The notes beneath the pieces are model-generated. The model did not search any database. It was given only the letters and a program-made list of their open reading frames with translations, and was not told where the DNA came from. Both the position numbers and the translations under genes were made by a program. Shown here piece after piece: positions 8,014-16,551 of a stretch of 39,749 bases of DNA (within the stretch, counting starts at the first letter, position 1; each line of letters opens with the position of its first letter). The stretch comes from M55B112 sp040880545 (GTDB taxonomy: Bacteria; Bacteroidota; Bacteroidia; Bacteroidales; GCA-2748055): the NCBI GenBank assembly GCA_040880545.1, contig JBBDIE010000048.1, forward strand, positions 1 through 39,749, read 5' to 3'.

Positions 8014-8995
8014 AACAGGAATCGTATTTATACTTGCCATATTTATGACTGGAATTGCATTGCCGGCAACGGGGCAACGTGCTGAAAGGGAGGTTGCCAA
8101 AGAATATAAAATCAAGCAGGGATTTTCGCTGGGTATTGACAACAGGTATGGAGAGATCAATTTTGTAAACTGGGATAAGAATGAATTGTCAGTTGTGGTG
8201 AGGATTACGTCCGAATCAGTATCACAGACAAAAGCTGACGATCTTGTGGAGAGCGTGAAAATCGATATCTCTGAGATGCAGGAGGAGGTTAATTTTAAGA
8301 CCCTGATAGATAATAAGAAGATCAACGGGAAGAATAATGTGAAGGTGATCTATGACGTGAAGGCTCCGGCATACCTCAATGTTAATCTAAAGCAGAGTTA
8401 CGGCAATATTTATATCCAGGATATAACCGGGCTTGCGCGGTTGGAGGTGAAATATGGTAATCTGACAGCAAATTCCCTGATCGTGAAGGACGCGGGTAAA
8501 TGGAACTCACTGGAGCTGGCATATGGAAAGGCTTCAGTGGAAGAGGTTAACGCATTAAATGCAGGAATAAAATACAGCGAAATTTCAGTTTCAAAATCTG
8601 TCGTTCTTAAACTTGAAAGTTCCTATTCAAAATTGAATTTCAACCAGTTGAATGAACTGGAAATTGAAAGTAAGTATGACAAGATTTCGGTTGGAACCAT
8701 CGAAGGCTCAATGAAAGTTTCTTCTGCGTATACGCAGGTATTTGTAGAGCAATTATCAACCGGTTTTAAAGAAATATATGCAGATATGGTTTATGGAAAC
8801 TTCAAAGGCGGAGTAAAAGATGATATATCATTTAAGATAGACGCAACAGTTTCCTATGGCTCTATAAAAATACCCGAAGGAGATTATACATTAAACAAAG
8901 AGGGTACCAAACAGGAGGTCCATGGGACGGTGGGCAATGCCCCTAATCCATTGGTTCATGTAAATCTTAAATATGGGAACCTGGAGCTACGGTAA
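7994..8995 (+). CDS. Exported beta-ladder protein (DUF4097/adhesin-like)
   Basis: A 333-residue protein with a signal peptide (cleavage after ATGQ, residue 28). The mature part carries a ladder of Tyr-Gly-type turns: Tyr at residues 136, 154, 177, 194, 211, 228, 246, 267 and 288, spaced 17-23 residues apart, mostly as YGNI, YGNL, YSEI, YSKL, YDKI and YGSI. This predicts a single-stranded right-handed beta-solenoid like the DUF4097 or putative adhesin head fold. The gene starts inside the end of the putative anti-sigma gene, so translation is probably coupled, and is followed by a strong terminator. It may be the signal-receiving or effector part of the ECF module. Confidence 0.82.
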   Translation: MKNLTVKTGIVFILAIFMTGIALPATGQRAEREVAKEYKIKQGFSLGIDNRYGEINFVNWDKNELSVVVRITSESVSQTKADDLVESVKIDISEMQEEVNFKTLIDNKKINGKNNVKVIYDVKAPAYLNVNLKQSYGNIYIQDITGLARLEVKYGNLTANSLIVKDAGKWNSLELAYGKASVEEVNALNAGIKYSEISVSKSVVLKLESSYSKLNFNQLNELEIESKYDKISVGTIEGSMKVSSAYTQVFVEQLSTGFKEIYADMVYGNFKGGVKDDISFKIDATVSYGSIKIPEGDYTLNKEGTKQEVHGTVGNAPNPLVHVNLKYGNLELR

Positions 8996-9015
8996 ATATT
9001 AGCTGAAATAATTTT

Positions 9016-9055
9016 AACACTCCCCGGATAAATGTATATTTAGGGAGTGTTTTTT
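9016..9055 (+). terminator. Rho-independent terminator of the ECF module
   Basis: The stem AACACTCCC (9016-9024) pairs with GGGAGTGTT (9043-9051), with an 18-base loop, and is followed by a run of T residues to 9055. It lies 20 bases after the stop of the beta-ladder gene. Confidence 0.8.
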
Positions 9056-9066
9056 ATTGATAGATT

Positions 9067-10062
9067 ATGAAATATCCAGCAATTCTTCTCCTCGTTGTAA
9101 TTATGATCTCCGGATGTAACAGAACATCACCGGAGAGGCGGACTTCGGTTTCAAGTATTCATACAGTACCCCTGGAATATGCCCTTGTTATTCATGGAGG
9201 TGCCGGTTATGCAACGCCGGAAAAACTTGGAGACTCTGGTGAAAGGGCGTATGAACTGGCTATGGATTCGGCCCTGCTTATCGGTCTGGACATACTCTCT
9301 TCAGGAGGAGCCAGTATCGATGCAGTTGAACAGGTGATCCGGTACCTGGAAGATAATCCGCTGTTCAATGCGGGCAGAGGCGCTGCACTTACAAGCGAGG
9401 GTATTGCCGAACTAGATGCATCCATTATGCAGGGATCAGATTTGAATGCCGGGGCTGTTACGGGCCTCACAGATGTTCGTCACCCCATAACCGCAGCCAG
9501 GCGGGTTATGGACAGTTCAGTCCATGTAATGTTCTCTGGTCCGGGTGCTACACAGTTTGCAAAACAACAGGGGCTGGAGATCGTTCCCCAGGAGTATTTT
9601 GTGACAGAAAAAAGCCAGGAGTCACTGAAAAGGGCACTTGAGGCAAAGAAATTTGGTACCGTTGGCTGTGTGGCGTTGGATAGGGAAGGTGATCTGTGCG
9701 CCGGAACCTCGACCGGTGGAATCACAAATAAAAAACATGGCAGGGTTGGTGATGTGCCGGTTATCGGTGCCGGTACTTATGCAAAAAATGGTGTAGCAGG
9801 GATCTCCTGTACAGGTCAAGGTGAATTCTATATCAGGCTCGCTGTGGCTAAGGAGGTGATTGCCCTGATGGAGTACAAAAACTACACGGCTGAGGAGGCA
9901 GCAAGAGAGGTAATATATAAACAACTAAAGCCTTTCGGGGCCAATGGCGGAATAATTGTTTTGGATAGTTACGGTAATGCTGCCATGGATTTTAACACCT
10001 CTGCTATGTTCCGTGCTTACGGAAATTCAACAGGGGAAAAGATCGTCAAAATATTTCCCTGA
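9067..10062 (+). CDS. Isoaspartyl peptidase/L-asparaginase (Ntn hydrolase)
   Basis: A 331-residue plant-type asparaginase / isoaspartyl dipeptidase. It hydrolyses beta-aspartyl peptides and asparagine. The IHGGAG motif starts near residue 42, NPLFNAGRGA near 97, and the autocleavage site is Gly197-Thr198 (FGTVGCVALD), so Thr198 becomes the nucleophile of the beta subunit; GAGTYA and STGG around 213-237 form the pocket. An N-terminal lipobox (ISGC, Cys17) indicates a lipoprotein acting outside the cytoplasm, whereas the E. coli IaaA is not lipidated. The gene follows a terminator and appears to be transcribed alone. Length fits the family. Confidence 0.93.
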   Translation: MKYPAILLLVVIMISGCNRTSPERRTSVSSIHTVPLEYALVIHGGAGYATPEKLGDSGERAYELAMDSALLIGLDILSSGGASIDAVEQVIRYLEDNPLFNAGRGAALTSEGIAELDASIMQGSDLNAGAVTGLTDVRHPITAARRVMDSSVHVMFSGPGATQFAKQQGLEIVPQEYFVTEKSQESLKRALEAKKFGTVGCVALDREGDLCAGTSTGGITNKKHGRVGDVPVIGAGTYAKNGVAGISCTGQGEFYIRLAVAKEVIALMEYKNYTAEEAAREVIYKQLKPFGANGGIIVLDSYGNAAMDFNTSAMFRAYGNSTGEKIVKIFP

Positions 10063-10179
10063 ATCTCCAGCAGGTATCACTACCTGTCCCATCATCGTAT
10101 CAAACGGAAAATTTGAGAAAATGTGTATTGGTACGGGAAATGATAAACCATGGAATCTGGTCCCCTGGATCAAAATATT

Positions 10180-10737
10180 TTATTCTCCCAGACGCTCTTT
10201 GAAAGGCAAAAAAGTCATGTAATCTGCATGATGTACGATATAGGCTTCGGTGGTACGTTTGACCAGGTCTCCTTCCGTGGCATGGGTGGCAATGATATGA
10301 CACACTTCTGGCGGAACTTGGCACTGTTCGGCCAGGGAAACTCCGGAGAAGGGGTGTCTAACGTACTGCCCGTATAGCCCCTGGAAGGAGTCTCCATCTT
10401 CAGTTAGTTCATATTCCAGCAGTTTACCAACGTCCGCCAGGATTGCCCCGGCTATGAGTACATCCATATCAACTGGAAGTGAATCACCAAAAAAACTGGT
10501 GATCTTCTTACCACCTTCCCTGGCGATATGGACCACGGCCCGTTTGTGATCCATAAAGCTCACCTGCAGATCCGGACCACACATCAGGGTGAACGGGATT
10601 GAACGGAGATCTCCCGGTGTAAGCACACTTTTTTTAAGGGCCAGTTCCCAGGTTTTGGTTACCTGTTCCCTCAACTTTTCATTTGCGATCCACTGGATCT
10701 CCGGCCAGAGTTCTAATACATCTTCTTTGATTGTCAT
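10180..10737 (-). CDS. HD-domain-like phosphohydrolase with a variant HD motif
   Basis: I place the start at ATG 10737 (MTIKEDVLELW), ten bases after the dehydrogenase stop, giving 185 residues; an upstream ATG at 10782 would overlap that gene by 35 bases. The spacing of H (DHKRAVVHIAREGG), HPFSG, IIATHATEGD and HHADYM is that of an HD-superfamily metal-dependent phosphohydrolase. The signature dyad, usually LLHDIGK, reads ILADVGK: the histidine is alanine (GCG codon) while Asp is kept. Metal binding may therefore be altered. The protein is likely co-transcribed with the dehydrogenase. Substrate unknown. Confidence 0.75.
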   Translation of the reverse strand: MTIKEDVLELWPEIQWIANEKLREQVTKTWELALKKSVLTPGDLRSIPFTLMCGPDLQVSFMDHKRAVVHIAREGGKKITSFFGDSLPVDMDVLIAGAILADVGKLLEYELTEDGDSFQGLYGQYVRHPFSGVSLAEQCQVPPEVCHIIATHATEGDLVKRTTEAYIVHHADYMTFLPFKERLGE

Positions 10738-10747
10738 ATAGCTGTTC

Positions 10748-11938
10748 TTAAAGTTGTTTAATAATTGCATCAGCCATTTCAATAGTGGAGGCTGCTCCTT
10801 TTTCTGTCACATCCGGGGTGCCGCGCAGTTTCATCATGTCATACGTCTGCACTGTGGCCTCTTCAACAACCCGTGCAATTGCTCTTCTGATACTCCCTGC
10901 AATTTCCGATTCATTCAGATGATCCAGCATCATACATGCAGATTCGATCATGGCGATGGGATTTACAATGGGAGTTTTGAATTCTGCATACTTTGGTGCC
11001 GATCCGTGGGTCGGTTCAAATACGGCTATATTGTCACCAATATTTGCACTGCATGCAAAACCCAGTCCGCCAATCAGTCCTGCAAATCCATCGGAAACAA
11101 TATCACCAAACATGTTTCCGGCAACAATTACACCATAGTCTTCAGGGTTCTTGGTTAACCACATCATCTGTGCATCTATGTTGGTATTCCACAGTTCAAT
11201 ATCACCGAATTCATCTCTTTGCATTTCACGGGCCATCTTATACATCATCCCCGAAGTTTCCCTGATTACATTGGGCTTTTCGCAAACCGTCACGCTCTTA
11301 TATCCGTATTTCCTGGCATGATTAAATGATGCCCTCAAGATACGCTCAGTGGCCTTCCTTGTAAAGATACGTGTTGAAACGGAAATTTCCTCCTTTGGAG
11401 TACCGGAAAAATTTTGCCGGAACTTCGGGTGAGATAATAATGCTTCGTATACAAGGTCCGGGGGGTTGCTCCATTCGACACCTCCATACAGCCCTTCAGT
11501 ATTCTGTCTGAAAATGGCCACATCCACCAGGGGTTCTTCAATCTCCCCATCTTTTCCACGACGGATGAAGTTAAGTGGATTACCTGTATAGGTTTTGCAT
11601 GGCCTCAGACAGATATCCAGGTTAAAATGTTGCCTCAATCCCACGATCGGACTTGCATAAATCAGTCCCTGGTCGTGCAATGAGGGATCCAGTTCAGCCA
11701 TTGCTTCATCTTTGGGTTTGGAGGTAATGGCACCAAATAATCCGATTTTATGCTTTTCCAGCAACTGTATGGTTCTGTCAGGAAGCGGATTGCCTTCTTT
11801 ACGCCAGAATTCCCATCCTATATCGCCTTCCAAATAGGTAGCTTTGAAACCTGCGAAATCCAGTACCCTGATTGCCTGATCCAAGACCATTCTCCCGATA
11901 CCATCACCGGGAAGAGTAACTATCGTTCTATTCATCAT
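10748..11938 (-). CDS. Isocitrate/isopropylmalate dehydrogenase family protein
   Basis: A 396-residue beta-decarboxylating dehydrogenase. LPGDGIG is at residues 9-15, the family signature NMFGDIVSDGFAGLIGGLG at about 278-296, and HGSAPKYA near 314. The KY in APKYA matches the Lys-Tyr pair that gives E. coli isocitrate dehydrogenase its NADP preference (family knowledge), so NADP use is likely. In the substrate loop, SPIVGLRQHFNLDICLRP aligns with E. coli SLNVALRQELDLYICLRP: the Ser and Arg residues remain, but the Asn that contacts isocitrate is Ile. Isocitrate is therefore probable but not certain. The following HD-like gene is ten bases downstream. Confidence 0.85.
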   Translation of the reverse strand: MMNRTIVTLPGDGIGRMVLDQAIRVLDFAGFKATYLEGDIGWEFWRKEGNPLPDRTIQLLEKHKIGLFGAITSKPKDEAMAELDPSLHDQGLIYASPIVGLRQHFNLDICLRPCKTYTGNPLNFIRRGKDGEIEEPLVDVAIFRQNTEGLYGGVEWSNPPDLVYEALLSHPKFRQNFSGTPKEEISVSTRIFTRKATERILRASFNHARKYGYKSVTVCEKPNVIRETSGMMYKMAREMQRDEFGDIELWNTNIDAQMMWLTKNPEDYGVIVAGNMFGDIVSDGFAGLIGGLGFACSANIGDNIAVFEPTHGSAPKYAEFKTPIVNPIAMIESACMMLDHLNESEIAGSIRRAIARVVEEATVQTYDMMKLRGTPDVTEKGAASTIEMADAIIKQL

Positions 11939-12088
11939 CTTTTTTGTGTGTTCGTCATCTATTGGGTAAGTTTGTTATATTTGATAAATATAAAGCATTG
12001 GGACAGAATTCAATTTGTTTTATATCATGTTTTAGAGGATAATATTTCACAACATAATTTCTAAAGTATACTGATTAACACGATATAA

Positions 12089-13540
12089 ATGAAGGATTTA
12101 GAGCCATCAGAAGTGTGGGGTTTTTTTGAGGAGATTCTTGCGATACCAAGAATCTCCAGGGATGAAGAGAAAATCATCGACTATATTACCCAGTTTGCCG
12201 GAAAAAACAAGCTTGATTTTAAAAAAGACAAAACCGGAAATTGTCTGGTAAGTAAGCCAGCTTCAAGGGGGTTTGAAAACCGGAAACCGGTCATTCTTCA
12301 AAGTCACCTGGATATGGTAGGTGAAAAGCTCTTGGATGTGGAACATGATTTCACAAAAGATCCAATTAAGGCAGTTAAAAAGGAAGGATGGATCACAGCC
12401 GAAGGTACCACCCTTGGTGCCGACGATGGAATCGGAGTTGCCGCTTCACTGGCTGTGCTGGTCTCAGACAGCATTCAACATGGACCGTTGGAGTGTTTGT
12501 TTACGGTGGATGAGGAGACCGGAATGGCAGGGGCATTCGGACTTGAAGAAAATTTCATGCAAGGAAAAATTCTTCTGAATCTCGATTCAGAAGATGAAGG
12601 GGAGATTTTTATCGGCTGTGCCGGTGGCATCGAGACGGTAGGGCATTTTAAAAAAAGAACAAGACCCGTTCAGCCTGGAAGCAGAGCCATGAAATTAACC
12701 CTGGAAGGATTGCAGGGAGGCCATTCGGGGGATGAGATCCATAAAGGATATATCAATGCCATCAAATTAATGAATCGCCTGTTGTGGATCCTCGACCGGG
12801 AGATGGATTTTCACATCGTCAGTTTTGAGGGGGGGAACCTGAGAAATGCAATACCCCGGGAAGCCACCGCCATCATAGTAATCAAAGAAAATGCGTATGA
12901 ACAGCTGACAGCCGGATTTGAACGGATAGTAAACCTACTTGGCAATGAGATCAAGGCCATTGAACCTGGCTGTAAAATGCGTATGGAGTCCGGAGAATTA
13001 CCAGAGCGTTGTTACAAAAAGAAATTTCAACGTAAGATCATGAATATGCTGTTCGCCTGTCCACACGGAGTTATTGAATGGAGCCCTGATATTGGCGGCC
13101 TGGTTGAGACATCCACCAACCTCGCAGTATTGAAAGAAAATGAAAGCGGCGATATTGAAGTCGTTACAAGTCAGCGCAGCTCCCGTGATTCTGCGAAAAG
13201 TGATATTTCAGACCGGATAGCAGCTCTTTTCCAACTGGCTGGAGGTGAAGTGAAACACTCCGGTGGGTATCCGGGATGGGTTCCCAACAGATCATCTGAA
13301 ATATTACGCATTTCAGAAAGGATCTATTCCGATTTGTTTGCTACAAAACCAAAAGTAAAAGCGATTCATGCCGGACTGGAGTGCGGATTGTTTCTTCATA
13401 CCTATCCCGAATTGGATATGATCTCCTTCGGACCGACCATCAAAGGTGCGCATACCCCCGAAGAAAAGATTCATATCGGGTCGGTGGATAAATTCTGGAA
13501 ATTCCTGATTGCTTTACTGGAAAATATTCCACAACATTGA
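12089..13540 (+). CDS. pepD: Aminoacyl-histidine dipeptidase PepD (M20)
   Basis: A 483-residue cytosolic M20 zinc dipeptidase that cleaves carnosine-like and other Xaa-His dipeptides. Zinc and catalytic motifs are visible in order: QSHLDMV (His73, Asp75), LGADDGIG (Asp112), DEETGMAG (Glu142/143), LDSEDEGE (Asp166). The lid domain (about 190-390) follows and the last motif HAGLECGLF is near residue 430. There is no signal peptide. The gene is divergent from the dehydrogenase with a 150-base gap containing a TATATTTG (11976-11983) that lacks a well-spaced -33 box. It converges on the rubredoxin gene four bases after its stop. Confidence 0.94.
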   Translation: MKDLEPSEVWGFFEEILAIPRISRDEEKIIDYITQFAGKNKLDFKKDKTGNCLVSKPASRGFENRKPVILQSHLDMVGEKLLDVEHDFTKDPIKAVKKEGWITAEGTTLGADDGIGVAASLAVLVSDSIQHGPLECLFTVDEETGMAGAFGLEENFMQGKILLNLDSEDEGEIFIGCAGGIETVGHFKKRTRPVQPGSRAMKLTLEGLQGGHSGDEIHKGYINAIKLMNRLLWILDREMDFHIVSFEGGNLRNAIPREATAIIVIKENAYEQLTAGFERIVNLLGNEIKAIEPGCKMRMESGELPERCYKKKFQRKIMNMLFACPHGVIEWSPDIGGLVETSTNLAVLKENESGDIEVVTSQRSSRDSAKSDISDRIAALFQLAGGEVKHSGGYPGWVPNRSSEILRISERIYSDLFATKPKVKAIHAGLECGLFLHTYPELDMISFGPTIKGAHTPEEKIHIGSVDKFWKFLIALLENIPQH

Positions 13541-13544
13541 AAGC

Positions 13545-13706
13545 CTATTCAATGGGCTCAAAATCTGCTTTTGTAACACCACATACAGGACAATACCAGT
13601 CTTCCGGAATATCTTCAAAGGCGGTTCCGGGAGCAATTCCGGAGTCGGGATCCCCCTCCACCGGGTCATAGACATAGCCACAAACGGTGCATTGGTATTT
13701 TTTCAT
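13545..13706 (-). CDS. Rubredoxin
   Basis: A 53-residue protein, MKKYQCTVCGYVYDP..., with two CxxCG knuckles (Cys6/Cys9 and Cys39/Cys42) that bind one iron, and the conserved DPVEGDPDSGIAPGT and IPEDWYCPVCG segments. Length and sequence are textbook for rubredoxin, a small electron carrier used for oxygen or peroxide reduction in anaerobes. It stands alone on the minus strand between pepD and the membrane-protein gene; the stop TAG is at 13545-13547. Confidence 0.95.
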   Translation of the reverse strand: MKKYQCTVCGYVYDPVEGDPDSGIAPGTAFEDIPEDWYCPVCGVTKADFEPIE

Positions 13707-13797
13707 AATGATGTCGTATCTTTTTTCTGGCAGCGAAGATAGACATTCAGGTCTTTATCTCCAAGCAGAGCGAGGGAGAATGGTGTATGACCCGGGT

Positions 13798-14676
13798 TTA
13801 TCTGTTACGCCGTTGAATCCTTATCTTTGTCCACCAGATGTTTACAGTTAACAATAAAAGCATGCCGGTAACCACTTCACCCGATTCGTAGTCCAGTTCA
13901 GAACCACGCATACTGTGGGGTATCATGTAAATCAGAAACAGGAATATTGCAGCAACAATAATGAACCAGGGTCGTTCCTTTTTGCGGTCCAGTATGAGCG
14001 CTGCAATCCAGATTATTGCAGCCGCTAGTACTTTATTATCGGTAAGGTCCTCACCGAACGGCCAACCGGTCCAGTATGCACCAAAAGCATATTTCTGTAC
14101 AATGGGCCCAAGGATGAGTCCGCCAATGGCAAAAAGAGTTACGGTGATCAGCGCATTACGCTTGTATGATCTGATTTTTGCAGCAGCCAGGATACCTGTT
14201 GCATTCGACCATAACATGGCCAGGAACATGAAGAGTACATGGGGCAGCAGGGCCCAGTTTGGAACATCTCCCTTGAATCTTATCACAACATTTTTATCCA
14301 GTTCCAGCTTTATCTGTGTGCCATTCTTCCGTAGATTAATATGGTATTCCAACTTACCGGCAGGGGGTTGATTGGGGAGAAAAGCAATCAGGTGCTCATC
14401 GATTCTGTGAAATTCTATCGTATCCCACGCTTTATCTGTGGGGTATGGACGAAAAATAATCTCACCGGTGTACTCCTCCGGAAGGGTTATCTCAACCGGG
14501 CAGTTGGTCTCACCCCCATGCGACCTGGGTAGATTGAGTTTATAGGTTTCCGACTGATGTGTGAATTTTACCTTCAACGGGTGGGTAGGACCGGTTAACC
14601 TTTGAAAAAATGCTGCAGAAACTGTGATAATAAATGCAATCAGCCAATAGATTGTTTTCCTGATTAATAACTTCAT
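13798..14676 (-). CDS. Membrane protein of unknown function with extracytoplasmic domain
   Basis: A 292-residue protein. An N-terminal membrane helix (about 8-26) is followed by an extracytoplasmic beta-rich domain (27-135), then five predicted helices around 142-162, 172-192, 214-231, 236-252 and 266-284, with charged loops (RSYKRN, DRKKERP). No enzymatic motif is visible and I do not recognise the family. The start is four bases after the stop of the M28 peptidase gene, so the two are almost surely one transcript and the protein may act with the peptidase at the inner membrane. Confidence 0.8.
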   Translation of the reverse strand: MKLLIRKTIYWLIAFIITVSAAFFQRLTGPTHPLKVKFTHQSETYKLNLPRSHGGETNCPVEITLPEEYTGEIIFRPYPTDKAWDTIEFHRIDEHLIAFLPNQPPAGKLEYHINLRKNGTQIKLELDKNVVIRFKGDVPNWALLPHVLFMFLAMLWSNATGILAAAKIRSYKRNALITVTLFAIGGLILGPIVQKYAFGAYWTGWPFGEDLTDNKVLAAAIIWIAALILDRKKERPWFIIVAAIFLFLIYMIPHSMRGSELDYESGEVVTGMLLLLTVNIWWTKIRIQRRNR

Positions 14677-14680
14677 TCAT

Positions 14681-16399
14681 TTAAAGCTTTAGTAATAGTT
14701 CAATTTTTTTCCCGTCACGAATTATGCTAACCACGACAGACTGGCCTTCACTGAGGTCGGATAACCGTTCCATATAATCATGCACGTTGCCTATCCGTTT
14801 ACCGTCTACGGCAGTAATTATATCACCACCTTTCATTCCCCCGACGGCAGCGGGCCGGCCTTCCGTAACAAAAGAGACCGGCATGCCTTCATCCCCGTCA
14901 TACATTACATCCGGCATTAGTCCGAATGTAACCATACCCTCGCGTCCACGTGAACCGGATGATTCCTTTGGACCGGCCATGGTGAAGGTAATCTTGTCCG
15001 GAAGGTTTGCCAGGGTTGATGCGATGTCTGACACAAAATACAGTACCTCCTGTAATCCTTCATAATTGATCTTTTCAGGAGAATCGTCAGGCGTATGGTA
15101 ATCTGTATGGGCTCCGGTGGATATAAACAACACCGGAATATCCGCTGCATAGAATGATGCATGGTCGGATGGCCCGTACCCTGATTCAGCATAAGCAATT
15201 TCAAATTCATAGGAGCCATTCAGAGAATCGATCATCTCTCTGAATACCGGGGAGGTACCGATTCCCCCGATCTGCAGCTGACGCTCCCCGTTTAACCGTC
15301 CCAGCATATCCAGGTTGATCATCGCCTGTACTTTGTCCAGGTCCACCGCCGGATTCTCAACAAAACTCTTGGAGCCCACGAGCCCTGCTTCTTCCCCCGC
15401 AAATGTTGTAAACAGTATACTTCTTCCAGGGTTCCTGCCCGACAAATGTTGTGACAACTCAATAACCCCTGCAACACCGGACGCATTGTCATCTGCCCCG
15501 TAATGTACAGCCACTGTATCCTGCCATCTTGAAGAGCTGCCCCTGCCACCCATTCCCAGGTGGTCGTGGTGCGCCCCGATCAGCATATACTGTCCTGAAA
15601 GTCCCGGATCACTGCCCGGTAACGTGGCTATCGTATTGTATGATGTAAGTTCGTTGGTAAATACTTCAGTTTCCATTGTAACGGATATGCCCGTGGCTAC
15701 TGTAACTTCATTGAATGAATCAATCATCCCAAACAGTTGATCATCGGCTTTGAATCCCAGGATCCCTGCAGCAACCCTGGCGGGTAGCAGAGCCACAGGT
15801 ATTGAAAGGGGAAGCCGTTTATGGCTTTCCATGGAAGGGAAAGAGAAATCGGAAACAAATATTATCCCCGCTACGCCAATATCCAACGCCTTCAGACTCA
15901 ACGACCTCAAATGTAAGTAGGCATCATGGGCTGCGGCAGGCAGATCGGTTGGCAAGGGGAGCATCAGGATATTACCGTAAATTCCGGCAGATTCTTTCGC
16001 CGGCACCACGGCAGAAATTATTATTTCCCCGGTTATGGAATCGGTGGCACTGAATCCGGGAACTTTCAAAAACCTGTTATCGATAACAGTCGACTGGTTG
16101 TCTCTTAGAATAATCCTGTTGTTTACTGTAACTGAGAATCCCCGTTCCAGTGTTACCCGTTGTAAACCGGTTCCTTTATGGAGCTCCATCCCCGACATTT
16201 CCATCTGACGACATATAAAGGCAGTCATGGCAGAATCTTCCGGGGTACCGGGAAATCTTCCCTTTAAACTATCACTGGCCATGTAACGGATGGTCGTTTT
16301 TAATTCATCGATGGTTATTTCATGTTCAAATGCCGGTCGGCATCCATGGCAAATATAAATTAATAACAACGTGAATAATAAGTATTTAGAATTCTTCAT
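14681..16399 (-). CDS. M28-family zinc aminopeptidase with C-terminal PDZ domain
   Basis: A 572-residue exported protein (hydrophobic start ending in CHGC, Cys20, probably lipidated). A PA-like insert (around 120-240) is followed by the M28 catalytic core with the five zinc ligands' motifs in order: AHHDHLG, GADDNASGVAGV, FAGEEAGLVGS, NLDMLGRL and HTDYHTPDD. The C-terminal ~90 residues (GGMKGGDIITAVDGKRI) form a PDZ domain. M28 enzymes remove N-terminal residues from peptides in the periplasm or outside. The start is divergent from the TetR efflux operon; the small membrane protein follows. Confidence 0.93.
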   Translation of the reverse strand: MKNSKYLLFTLLLIYICHGCRPAFEHEITIDELKTTIRYMASDSLKGRFPGTPEDSAMTAFICRQMEMSGMELHKGTGLQRVTLERGFSVTVNNRIILRDNQSTVIDNRFLKVPGFSATDSITGEIIISAVVPAKESAGIYGNILMLPLPTDLPAAAHDAYLHLRSLSLKALDIGVAGIIFVSDFSFPSMESHKRLPLSIPVALLPARVAAGILGFKADDQLFGMIDSFNEVTVATGISVTMETEVFTNELTSYNTIATLPGSDPGLSGQYMLIGAHHDHLGMGGRGSSSRWQDTVAVHYGADDNASGVAGVIELSQHLSGRNPGRSILFTTFAGEEAGLVGSKSFVENPAVDLDKVQAMINLDMLGRLNGERQLQIGGIGTSPVFREMIDSLNGSYEFEIAYAESGYGPSDHASFYAADIPVLFISTGAHTDYHTPDDSPEKINYEGLQEVLYFVSDIASTLANLPDKITFTMAGPKESSGSRGREGMVTFGLMPDVMYDGDEGMPVSFVTEGRPAAVGGMKGGDIITAVDGKRIGNVHDYMERLSDLSEGQSVVVSIIRDGKKIELLLKL

Positions 16400-16492
16400 T
16401 GAAATATATATTTAGCAAAATAACCTTCGCAGGTATAAAAATAGCGATAAAAAAAATGAAAAAAAACTTGACACGTGTGATAATTAGAAATA

Positions 16493-16518
16493 GTTTTACA
16501 AAACTGTTTTACAAAACT
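16493..16518 (+). promoter_or_regulatory. Tandem 13-bp palindromic repeat, candidate TetR operator
   Basis: GTTTTACAAAACT occurs twice head-to-tail (16493-16505 and 16506-16518) with no spacer. Each unit is itself near-palindromic (GTTTT-ACA-AAAC). It lies 34 bases upstream of the TetR start in the divergent gap with the M28 gene, the usual place for a TetR-family operator, and could block both promoters. Binding is inferred. Confidence 0.5.
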
Positions 16519-16551
16519 GTCAAACAATTTAGTCTAACCATATTGTCAAAT

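Noticed and set aside
11976..11983. TATATTTG as a promoter for pepD
   Set aside because: The -7 box matches, but the nearest TTG (11962-11964) is only 11 bases away, so the spacing is wrong; noted in the pepD entry only.
13961..14371. A 136-residue plus-strand open frame
   Set aside because: It is antisense to the membrane-protein gene, which has consistent helices and tight spacing to the M28 gene; the plus frame shows no motif.
16399..16551. N-terminal extension of the TetR regulator
   Set aside because: It would run through the palindromic operator-like repeat, and TetR proteins normally begin just before the helix-turn-helix.
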